From Planctomycetota bacterium (GTDB taxonomy: Bacteria; Planctomycetota; MHYJ01; WSZJ01): 64,000 nt of DNA. The stretch is from NCBI GenBank assembly GCA_016190145.1, contig JACPRD010000135.1, forward strand, positions 1 to 64,000, written 5' to 3'. Numbering within the stretch: position 1 is the first letter of the stretch; each line of letters begins with the position of its first letter. Positions 18,201-27,206 of the stretch are shown one piece after another. Made by a program: the position numbers and the translations under genes. The notes below the pieces were generated by a model, which saw only the letters and a program-made list of their open reading frames with translations, did not search any database and was not told where the DNA came from.

Positions 18201-18869
18201 ATCAAGGCCGTGCGCCTGCCGGAGGACGTGAGAGGGACGACGCCCAACAACAACGTCGGGATCGGGCCGCGATTCTGCGTCGGCTCGAAGCTGCAGAGCG
18301 ACGCGAGTTTCGGAATGACGCAGCCTTCCTGGATCGGGACGATCGACAACCTGGTGATGCACCACTGGCGGTCGCACGACGCCGCGTTCACGCCGCGAAA
18401 CCGGTACCACAGCATGACGTACTTCGACGGCACGGCGTACAAGAGCGGGCGCGGAATGAACCAGGAGAAGGCGGGGGTCTACAAGAAGCGGATCAAGTGG
18501 ATGGAGGACCAGGCGATGCAGCGGCGCATGACGGTGGGGACGCTGACCTGCTCGCACTATCACCCGTGGCACGTGCACCTGTACGGGCACGACGGCGCCG
18601 CGCCCACGACATCGTTCGGACACATCACTCCGATGATCCGCGTGCAGTCCGGCGGCACTTTCAATACCAGCTATTACTACGACGGCTGCGCGGGCCTGTC
18701 GGTGAGGACTCCCGTGGCGCCCGGTTCCGAAGTCACCTACGTGGGATGGTTCGAAGTCGCCTCCCTCGTGCCGGTCACGATGTCCCCGATCCTCTGCGAC
18801 ATCACGGTGACGGCGTTCTCCGAACCGGTGACATACTTCAGGCTTTCGAGTTCGGAGGCCCGCCACTGA
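15225..18869 (+). CDS. GspK-like pseudopilin fused to LamG-type domain
   Basis: This 1214-residue protein starts with a basic N-terminus and hydrophobic helix (AFVLLVSLAVLGVLGLLAATFATLSR), followed by a helix with KMLAQSGVERAIAAL, as in GspK/PilX minor pseudopilins. The segment VNVNTCTREVLVATL (about residue 424) is the helix-hairpin-helix piece typical of GspK. Residues 288-340 are Gly/Pro-rich and collagen-like. From about residue 830 to 1060 a concanavalin-like LamG fold is visible (WHHVEVTWV, LFVDGVPAA, GTIDNLVMHHW). Probably exported and displayed at the tip of a type II or IV pilus-like structure, with the LamG part binding glycans. No other secretion genes lie next to it. Confidence 0.75.
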   Translation: MRRPVAHRSRAFVLLVSLAVLGVLGLLAATFATLSRVERAVSSSYVDKVRAKMLAQSGVERAIAALRGRTMIQAWDDPRNEWFYREALDAPTGGLNYAPAVLALWQPFVPARPWGAAPRSLGAALDDGIVNGKPGGLSFQDALFPAVSGRLPGTYEPDGDVYGLKVLDCASMLNVNDGHAQIVRLLNNLGSILRCADGTPVSAGGFQLGTQIQTRAVARGKPFNNKLELLLEVFLNNSFFAGNEAEARKRFAAVRDFITCHGWVDGMTTRFDKTWTGASDYVGGSYASATSSSGGGPPGGGGGGKDPGDPGEPGEPSDPKGGGSDPDGGGDVGAGEEMKAAPGIPGYAMSPQYSIAPVQNGFYASLPQTRFLAAPPGLAVKDLKRGGGFRQYVTGQGTNPTLGGETSAGKFGGTHYYGEPRTPVNVNTCTREVLVATLMDLEADFWDYETVSEGASPREYTSRMVLRNVKITKVQAEAAADFIISARYTHGTPAGAWSFNDWMHFEDEVLHVLPGLDRFQRALVKANANPNTNVRKLNPDLILVTSNPAAKPDELVRLDKSDVKTGSTDWTFSSNGFYEIECIGRVYSSGRIVAEERIETVVKLYDVVKFTTQEQFEQDRVWTAEDSMEGDLLAGGYPPVVSMPEYAYNAPPNPARYRSATGDVTWAADYDGYLVLNGPAKITAGTSPGPASTTTACDGVTCKQSFVAGFNLGSVYPQQGHRAAWHDAAGGWNSSGGGPRHPEYAYTTPHCFGDGGSMYGAPLNSFAQDTGYKSGNSTTTRKSFQIQPDAAGNGGWYGGGSGAGTGANFWDNGCDLQNFGIYLNGLRRNRFHTYWADEVPAPNATIEMVVKPEVDLWNWAVQSRLKTVSGGWGGGYQVGPCSRQFLFDWGVGGTYGMKYTVRCYVQLSRVYLEFHHTATNQFYVIYADHQWKPHTWHHVEVTWVGQKTVSWGTPPAPLTVPANATLFVDGVPAASVLAGQDVNAYLGKSVLPIKAVRLPEDVRGTTPNNNVGIGPRFCVGSKLQSDASFGMTQPSWIGTIDNLVMHHWRSHDAAFTPRNRYHSMTYFDGTAYKSGRGMNQEKAGVYKKRIKWMEDQAMQRRMTVGTLTCSHYHPWHVHLYGHDGAAPTTSFGHITPMIRVQSGGTFNTSYYYDGCAGLSVRTPVAPGSEVTYVGWFEVASLVPVTMSPILCDITVTAFSEPVTYFRLSSSEARH

Positions 18870-18988
18870 CCACTGGGACAGGTCTGCTACGATGGCCGCT
18901 CGATGAGGGGCGGCTATACTTCGATCGGCGGGACCGGACGGGGCTGACCGGGCACCGTCTGGTCCGACATCCTCGCGGAGGTGCTCGA

Positions 18989-21568
<2,580 letters not shown>

Positions 21569-21695
21569 GAAAGAGCCGAGCTCCGTTTGAGACGCCCGAG
21601 TGGTGCGTCGCGGTGGCACGGGACGGCGCGACGACGGGTCGATCGTTTTCACGTTCCTCCGGGAGTACACTCCGGCGACTCATCGGAGAACCCCC

Positions 21696-21848
21696 ATGTC
21701 AGAGAATCCGAATTCCGGGAAACCGACCAAACGGGCCAGCCTGCGCCGCGACAGCCGGCCCGCCGCCCGCGCCAAACGCGACAATCTCCGGATCCGCCGC
21801 AGCGAGCAGAAGACGCGCACGAAGGCGCGGCGATCCAGCAAGATGTAG
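21696..21848 (+). CDS. Small basic protein, hypothetical
   Basis: The 50-residue product is extremely basic (MSENPNSGKPTKRASLRRDS, then RAKRDNLRIRRSEQKTRTKARRSSKM) with no hydrophobic core, and looks like a disordered nucleic-acid-binding tail. A GGAG motif lies 8 bp upstream of ATG 21696. It could be a small histone-like or ribosome-associated protein; no family recognised. A spurious open frame is possible. Confidence 0.4.
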   Translation: MSENPNSGKPTKRASLRRDSRPAARAKRDNLRIRRSEQKTRTKARRSSKM

Positions 21849-21927
21849 GGCGCGGCTCATCTTTTCGAGCGTCGCTTTGTCCGGTCTTCGGGCAGAATCA
21901 CGCCAGATCCTGGAGCGGACAACCTGC

Positions 21928-23466
21928 GTGAATGCCGAGCTGGCCTACACATTCCGCCATGCCCTTCTCCGCGATGCCGCCTATCAGCTTCAGCTTCCCG
22001 GCGATCGCGCGCGGCTGCACGCAGTGGCGATCGCGGTGATGGAAGAGCTGGCCGGCGGGCGGCCGCCGGAGCCGGCGGCGCTGGACGGCGAGGAACCGGT
22101 CCCCCTCCTTCCGCACCCGACGGACCCGTATGCGGAGGAATTGGCCGAGCACGCCCGGATGGCCAGTTTGGGCGCGGACGACGCGGCGATGCCCGCAGCC
22201 CGGAAACTGTATCTGCGCCGCGCGGCGGAACACGCCGAGAGGAACTTTCAGACCGGCGCGGCCGAGCGACTGTGGGAGCAGGCCGCGGAGTGCGTGCAGG
22301 GGGCGGAGAAGGGCGAATCGCTTCGCAGAGCGGCCATCGCGGCGCACCGGGCGGGACGGGTCGCGAGCGCGGAGCGGCTGATGGATCTCGCTCTCGCCCT
22401 CCATCGGGAGGCCGGCCGGCGTCGCCAGGAGGGCATCGCGCTCGAAAACCTGGCCGTCGTCTATCGGGAGACCGGGCGGGTCGAACCGGCCGAGCATCGC
22501 CACGCAGAGGCGCTCGCCATCCACCGGGAAGTCGGGAACCGTCGCCACGAGGGCATCGAGCTAGGAAATCTGGCAGTGCTTTACAGGGAATCCGGCCGGG
22601 TCGAGGCGGCCGAACAGACGTACCTCCAGGCGCTCGGGATTCACCGCGAGGCCGGGAACCGTCGCTACGAGGGCATCACGCTGGGAAACCTGGCCGTCCT
22701 CTACAAGGAAACCGGACGAGTCGAGCCTGCCGAGCGGTGCCACACGGAGGCGCTCGCCATCCATCGCGAAGTCTGCGACCGTCAGTGCGAGGGGATCGAG
22801 CTCGGAAACCTGGCCAACGTGAACCTGGAAACCGGCCGGGTCGAATTGGCCGAAAGCCGCTACACGTCGGCACTCTCTCTCCTCCGCGAAGTCGGCGACC
22901 GCCGATTCGAGGGCTTGACGCTGGGCAACCTGGCCAGCCTGTACCAGGCGACCGGGCGAAATGAACTGGCCGAGCGGACCTACTCGGAGGCGCTCTCCAT
23001 TCACCGCGAAGTCTGCGACCGCCGCACGGAGGGCGTCCTCCTGGGAAACCTGTCCGGTCTGTACCAGCTGATGGGACGATTCGAATTGGCCGAGCGAAGC
23101 GCCGCAGAGGCTCTCGCCATCCACCGCGAAATCGGCAATCGTCGCTCCGTCGGCATCGCACTCGGACACCTGGCCGGCCTGTACGTCGAAACGGGGCGGA
23201 TCGAACTCGCGGAACGGAATTACGCGGAAGCGCTCGCGATTCATCGCGAGGTCGGAAACCGTCGCTTCGAGGGCGCGCACCTGTGCTGCTGGGCCCTGCT
23301 CGAAGTTGCGCGCGGCCGTCCGGTCCGGGCGCGCGAAATCTGGAGACAAGGGGCCTCCATCCTGGGTCAGATCGGGGACAGCGGGGCGCTTCGCACCTGT
23401 TCGGCCGAAATGAAGGAGGCCTGCGCCCGAATTGGCCTTCCCCCATTCGACGCGCCGACCGCATGA
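21928..23466 (+). CDS. TPR (kinesin-light-chain-like) signalling protein, second orphan module
   Basis: GTG 21928 follows GGAGCG; the product is 512 residues. It begins at the same point as the paralogue at 13571 (AYTFRHALLRDAAYQLQLPGDRARLH), lacking any ATPase or sensor domain. From about residue 150 it has nine 40-residue repeats with consensus IHREVGNRRxEGxxLGNLA and YxETGRVExAE. The repeats are more alike to each other than in the paralogue, indicating recent internal duplication. Likely a protein-binding scaffold of a regulatory cascade. Confidence 0.8.
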   Translation: MNAELAYTFRHALLRDAAYQLQLPGDRARLHAVAIAVMEELAGGRPPEPAALDGEEPVPLLPHPTDPYAEELAEHARMASLGADDAAMPAARKLYLRRAAEHAERNFQTGAAERLWEQAAECVQGAEKGESLRRAAIAAHRAGRVASAERLMDLALALHREAGRRRQEGIALENLAVVYRETGRVEPAEHRHAEALAIHREVGNRRHEGIELGNLAVLYRESGRVEAAEQTYLQALGIHREAGNRRYEGITLGNLAVLYKETGRVEPAERCHTEALAIHREVCDRQCEGIELGNLANVNLETGRVELAESRYTSALSLLREVGDRRFEGLTLGNLASLYQATGRNELAERTYSEALSIHREVCDRRTEGVLLGNLSGLYQLMGRFELAERSAAEALAIHREIGNRRSVGIALGHLAGLYVETGRIELAERNYAEALAIHREVGNRRFEGAHLCCWALLEVARGRPVRAREIWRQGASILGQIGDSGALRTCSAEMKEACARIGLPPFDAPTA

Positions 23467-23524
23467 ATGCCACGGAGGTCCAGATCCCGATCGGGAGCGA
23501 CGTGATTCCGTGAGCAGGCCCACC

Positions 23525-23977
23525 ATGACGCTGTTCGAGCATCTTGCCGCGCTCGCCGAGGCCCGCAAGTCCCTCGCAGAGAATCCGGATGGCTCCGCGG
23601 CGCACCGGTTCGCCGCCTCCGTCGACGCGCTCGGGTACTTCGACGAGAGCGTTCTCGCCCGTGCAAAGGTGAGGCATGCCGCACTGATCCGCGAGGCCGT
23701 CGCGATCTACGAAGCGCGTCTCGCGCGCCATCCGCGGGATGCCGTGGCGATGAACAACATCGGGGTCTTCCGCTGCAACTCGGGGAAGACGGCAGAAGCG
23801 CGGCGCTGGTTCGCACGGGCGCTCCGGCTCGATTCGACGGATGCGCACATCCGAGAGAACCTCGGAATCGCCGACATCCTGCTGGGGAAGGCGCCGGAAT
23901 CGCGGGGGGCAGCGCCGCGGGGGCTCAAGCGGGGCAAGTGGACGCTTCTCGCCTACTTCGATCCCCACGGCATGTAG
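23525..23977 (+). CDS. Small TPR protein
   Basis: The 150-residue product starts at ATG 23525, 58 bp after the large TPR gene. One or two TPR units are visible (AVAIYEARLARHPRDAVAMNNIGVFRCNSGKTAEARRWFARALRLDSTDAHIRENLGIADILLG). The C-terminus is basic. It may cooperate with the TPR protein upstream. It is convergent with the hydrolase gene, the stop codons being 21 bp apart. Confidence 0.65.
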   Translation: MTLFEHLAALAEARKSLAENPDGSAAHRFAASVDALGYFDESVLARAKVRHAALIREAVAIYEARLARHPRDAVAMNNIGVFRCNSGKTAEARRWFARALRLDSTDAHIRENLGIADILLGKAPESRGAAPRGLKRGKWTLLAYFDPHGM

Positions 23978-23998
23978 ACTCTCTCAGGACACGCTTCG

Positions 23999-25273
23999 CT
24001 ACTCCCCGACCTCCCACCCGTCGTAATCGACGTTTTTCTCCCGCGCAATCCGGGACAGTGCCGCGGACGCGCCGAAGACACTGTCGAGGTCGCGAAGCGT
24101 CATCCGCTTCCTGAGGATCAGCTCGTGGTAGACGTCGCCCTCCTCGCCCTTGTGCTCCTTGATCTCGCCTGGATCGAAACCCTGCTGCTTCGCGCTCGCG
24201 GCGGCGTCCTCCAGCGGTTTCCGGTGATCGGCATAGAGGAAGTACCGGACGGGTTGAGGCTGGGCGAGGTCGACGCCGTTGCGCCGCATCGCGGCCAGGG
24301 TCGCGAGATCCCCTGCTTCCCGCTGGGCCACCTGGTGCGCGTCGAAAACCGACTGGAGTTCATCCGCCTTGAGATCCACGGCCGAGTCCGGCGCCTTCGA
24401 GGCGATTTTTTTCGCGATCAGCTTGTTCACGGGCGTGAGGAGCTGGAAGTGATCCGCGTTCTTCACCTCCAGGATGCGGACGGCGGGGTTTTTGTTCGCG
24501 CTCTTGAGGGAAAGGAGGGGGATGAAATTGCCGCGGGATCCCTCGATCACGAACGTGGGGGTGCGGATGGCACCGAGGAACCGGATGGGCGAGCGGAGGC
24601 GGTTTTCCTTTTCGTCGGCGGGATCGTAGGTGAGGGACTCCGCGCCGTAATCGGCGGGGTTTCCGAGGGGTCCGAAGGCGAACACGGCGCGGATGCGCTC
24701 CGGGTCGGCGGCGGCGGCGACAAGGAGCGCGAGGGTGCCGCCGGTGCTGTGTCCTCCGACGTAGACCTGGGCGGGATCGACGTACGGGACGCCGCGCAGG
24801 TGCTCGGCCGCGGCCAGGACGTCGTCGACCTCGCCGAAGAACGACTCCTGCGCGCCCGGGTTTCCGCCGCTTCCCCGCAGTGCCGGGTACATCATGACGA
24901 TGCCGGCCAGGCGGTAGGCCTTGGCGGACTGGTCGTTGTCGGCCGGCGCAGGCTCCCAGGCGGACTCGTCGATGCCGCCGGGCGGAAGGCCGCCCGTGAT
25001 CCAGACGATGGCGGGAAACTTTTTCCCCGGCTCGGGCGCCTTGCTGAGCCACGCTGCCATGTCGCCGAGCGGCCCGCGGTACTTCACGAGGGAGAAGCGC
25101 GGATCGGCGGGTTCGGGAAGAGGTTCCTTGTCGCGTTCCGTCCGGACGAGGCGGGTCTTGAAATCTCGCCGCGCATCCTGGAGCGAAACCGGTTTTTCGC
25201 CCTCCTGGGCGGATGAGGGTGAAGAGAGGACCGCGACGACGAAGGCGACGAGCAGGGCTCGATCCGGTTTCAT
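23999..25273 (-). CDS. Secreted alpha/beta hydrolase fused to an RraB-like domain
   Basis: This 424-residue protein starts at ATG 25273 with a signal peptide (to about residue 22, SSPSSAQ). Residues 70-290 are an alpha/beta hydrolase: oxyanion-type GGLPPGG, nucleophile elbow GGHSTGG and a late His in KNADHFQLL. Residues 310-424 (MRRNGVDLAQPQPVRYFLYADHRKPLEDAA, and a C-terminal YDGWEVGE) match the RraB fold, known as a regulator of RNase E. RraB is cytoplasmic, so this domain in an exported hydrolase must do something else. Peptidase S9 or dienelactone-hydrolase-like activity is the best guess; the substrate is unknown. Confidence 0.75.
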   Translation of the reverse strand: MKPDRALLVAFVVAVLSSPSSAQEGEKPVSLQDARRDFKTRLVRTERDKEPLPEPADPRFSLVKYRGPLGDMAAWLSKAPEPGKKFPAIVWITGGLPPGGIDESAWEPAPADNDQSAKAYRLAGIVMMYPALRGSGGNPGAQESFFGEVDDVLAAAEHLRGVPYVDPAQVYVGGHSTGGTLALLVAAAADPERIRAVFAFGPLGNPADYGAESLTYDPADEKENRLRSPIRFLGAIRTPTFVIEGSRGNFIPLLSLKSANKNPAVRILEVKNADHFQLLTPVNKLIAKKIASKAPDSAVDLKADELQSVFDAHQVAQREAGDLATLAAMRRNGVDLAQPQPVRYFLYADHRKPLEDAAASAKQQGFDPGEIKEHKGEEGDVYHELILRKRMTLRDLDSVFGASAALSRIAREKNVDYDGWEVGE

Positions 25274-25419
25274 ACGGGAGGCCTCGACGGAAGCGTGAGC
25301 CGGGAAGGATAGTCGCGCGCCGCCGGCACTGTCACGGATTCACGATGGGAGCAAGGCGCAGGGCCGATATTGCGGTCTGCCCCACGTGCCCGTGCCTGTG
25401 CCCCTGCCCGCGGGACTTC

Positions 25420-25448
25420 TTGACCCTGAGAAGGTTAATGTGATTAAC
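25420..25448 (+). promoter_or_regulatory. TetR-type operator overlapping the bam operon promoter
   Basis: A perfect inverted repeat GTTAA-TGTGA-TTAAC lies at 25434-25448. A -35-like TTGACC is at 25420-25425, and TTAACT (25444-25449) could be the -10 element, with transcription starting near the ATG at 25456. A TetR dimer bound to the palindrome would block the polymerase, suggesting autorepression of the whole operon. Confidence 0.55.
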
Positions 25449-25455
25449 TTAACGA

Positions 25456-26118
25456 ATGTTCGACAGAATGCGATCTCTCGCCTTGAAGCTGAAAACCGCC
25501 GGCCCCGCCGCTGAAACGCGCCGGAGCGACCGCCGGCAGGCGGAGATCCTCGCCGGGTGCTCCCGGGTCATCGCGGAGCATGGATACGGGCGAGCCAGCA
25601 TCCGCAGGATCGCCGCCGAGATGGGAATGAGCATCTCCGCCCTGTACTACTGGTTCTCGTCGAAAGAGGAACTGCTCTTCGCCATCCAGTACCACGCGTT
25701 CCGCGAGCTGGTGGACGGGCTGGAGAAGAAGCTGGCCGCCGCGACGGAGCCAGAGCAAAAGCTGCGCATCCTCGTGGGGAATCACCTCGAGTACTTCCTG
25801 AACCGCCTCGACGCCCTGACCATCTGCTCCCATGAGACCAACACGCTCAAGGGGAAGGCCTGGGAGAGAGTGTGGGAGGTCCGGCGGCGCTACTACAACA
25901 TCGCGCTGGGCATCGTTCGGGAGATCCAGGCCGGCCACAAGACGCCGGCACTCCAGGCTTCGCTCGCGACCCTGAATCTCTTCGGGATGCTGAACTGGGT
26001 CCACATGTGGTTCAACCCGAAGAAGGACCGCTCCCACCGCCAGCTCGCGCAGGAGATCTCGGACCTCTTCCTGCACGGGATCAGCGGTGCGGCACGGACC
26101 GGGGGGGCGCCTTCATGA
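25456..26118 (+). CDS. TetR-family regulator of the bam-like operon
   Basis: The 220-residue protein has a TetR N-terminal helix-turn-helix (residues 30-75: ILAGCSRVIAEHGYGRASIRRIAAEMGMSISALYYWFSSKEELL). The C-terminal half (ALTICSHETNTLKG, and a terminal WVHMWFNPKKDRSHRQLAQEISDLFLHGI) resembles the TetR_C_33 type, several members of which sense acyl-CoA esters. It is the first gene of the operon and overlaps the next by ATGA. The palindrome upstream of its start is its likely operator, and an aromatic acyl-CoA its likely effector; both are inference. Confidence 0.85.
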   Translation: MFDRMRSLALKLKTAGPAAETRRSDRRQAEILAGCSRVIAEHGYGRASIRRIAAEMGMSISALYYWFSSKEELLFAIQYHAFRELVDGLEKKLAAATEPEQKLRILVGNHLEYFLNRLDALTICSHETNTLKGKAWERVWEVRRRYYNIALGIVREIQAGHKTPALQASLATLNLFGMLNWVHMWFNPKKDRSHRQLAQEISDLFLHGISGAARTGGAPS

Positions 26119-27206
26119 GACGGCCGACGCGAAACGCCGGGCAGCTGAAGAAGCTCTATGCCACCGAGGACGGAAGACTCCAGGGGCAGGCCGGCTGGGA
26201 GAAGCTCCCCCTGTTCTGGTTCCACCTCTTCCTCTCCTACCAGTGCACGCGGCGATGCAGCTACTGCTACGCCCTGAACCAGGCCGAGGGCGGCGGGACC
26301 ATGGACGAGCGCACGTTCTCGCGGCTACTGGAGTGGATTCCGGAAGTCTGGCGGGCCAACCGCGTCAAGGTCAACGCGATCGGCTTCCTCGGCGGGGAGC
26401 CGCTTCTCCGGACGGATCGGATCCGGCGGGTCATGGACTCCATCTTCCGGAACACCGACGGCATGCAGGGGTTCGTCTACACCGCCGGCGACACCGTCGA
26501 CTCCGTGAACTGGGACGACCTCGAGGACATCCAGTGGATCTCGACGAACGTCACGGATCTCAGCCTCGAAGAGCTGTCGCGCCGGATGCGGGTCGTCGAG
26601 GAGCGCTCGAACGCGATCGGCCAGACGATCGTCGCGACGCTCGACGACGGAAACCTCGAACGCGTGCTGGAGATCACGCGGTTCGGGGTCGAGAAGGGCT
26701 ACCGGCTGCGGCTGTACCGGAACCTGTACCGGGGGCTGGACGACGAGTACAAGCGGCGGCTGCTGCGGAAGTATCACGAGGTCTGCGACCTGCTCGAGAA
26801 CTACGCGAGCCGCGGATTCGCGATCCACACGACGTTCCTGCTCGACACGCTGATCCCGACGTGGAGCCAGGAGACTTCGCCCTACCCCTGCGGCGAGAGA
26901 GCTGCCGTCGTCTTCCCGGACGGCTCGATCGGCCCCTGCATCCGGAACCACACTTCCAAGGTCGGCACGGTGTTCGACCCGGATCCGGTGGCGCGGCTCC
27001 AGTCCCCCGAGTTCCGCTACGACCTGAAGCGGCCGGAACTCCCCGAGGACTGCCGGACGTGCGAGTCGCGCACGGCCTGCCAGGGGGGATGCCCGAACGA
27101 CCGCGTGATCCTGACCGGCACCGCCACGGGCCGGTCTCCGATGTGCGAGATCCACAGGGAAATCATTCCGAGGCTGCGGCGTCTGGAGGCCCTGAAAAGA
27201 GCATGA
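26115..27206 (+). CDS. Radical SAM/SPASM protein, putative tungstoenzyme maturase
   Basis: The product is 363 residues from ATG 26115. The radical SAM cluster motif is C44-x3-C48-x2-C51 (CTRRCSYCY). A GGEP motif (GFLGGEPLLR) binds SAM. The C-terminal part is a SPASM domain with Cys at about 259, 275 and the cluster CRTCESRTACQGGCPND (about 313-329), and a last Cys in PMCEIH; it should bind two auxiliary [4Fe-4S] clusters. SPASM proteins modify peptides or proteins. Proteins of this type are known next to AOR-family tungsten enzymes. Here it overlaps both TetR (ATGA) and the bamB-like gene (ATGA), so it is tightly coupled. It may modify BamB, BamC or another subunit; no short precursor peptide gene was seen. 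Confidence 0.85.
   Translation: MRRPTRNAGQLKKLYATEDGRLQGQAGWEKLPLFWFHLFLSYQCTRRCSYCYALNQAEGGGTMDERTFSRLLEWIPEVWRANRVKVNAIGFLGGEPLLRTDRIRRVMDSIFRNTDGMQGFVYTAGDTVDSVNWDDLEDIQWISTNVTDLSLEELSRRMRVVEERSNAIGQTIVATLDDGNLERVLEITRFGVEKGYRLRLYRNLYRGLDDEYKRRLLRKYHEVCDLLENYASRGFAIHTTFLLDTLIPTWSQETSPYPCGERAAVVFPDGSIGPCIRNHTSKVGTVFDPDPVARLQSPEFRYDLKRPELPEDCRTCESRTACQGGCPNDRVILTGTATGRSPMCEIHREIIPRLRRLEALKRA

Noticed and set aside
14955-18866. A 1303-codon open frame on the minus strand opposite the GspK-LamG gene
   Set aside because: It is the antisense of a GC-rich gene: strongly Arg/His/Pro-biased, with no recognisable motif, while the plus-strand frame has clear domains.
26115-27206. PQQ or mycofactocin type peptide maturation system
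   Set aside because: No short precursor peptide, chaperone or dehydrogenase partner of those systems is present; the tungsten-enzyme context fits better.
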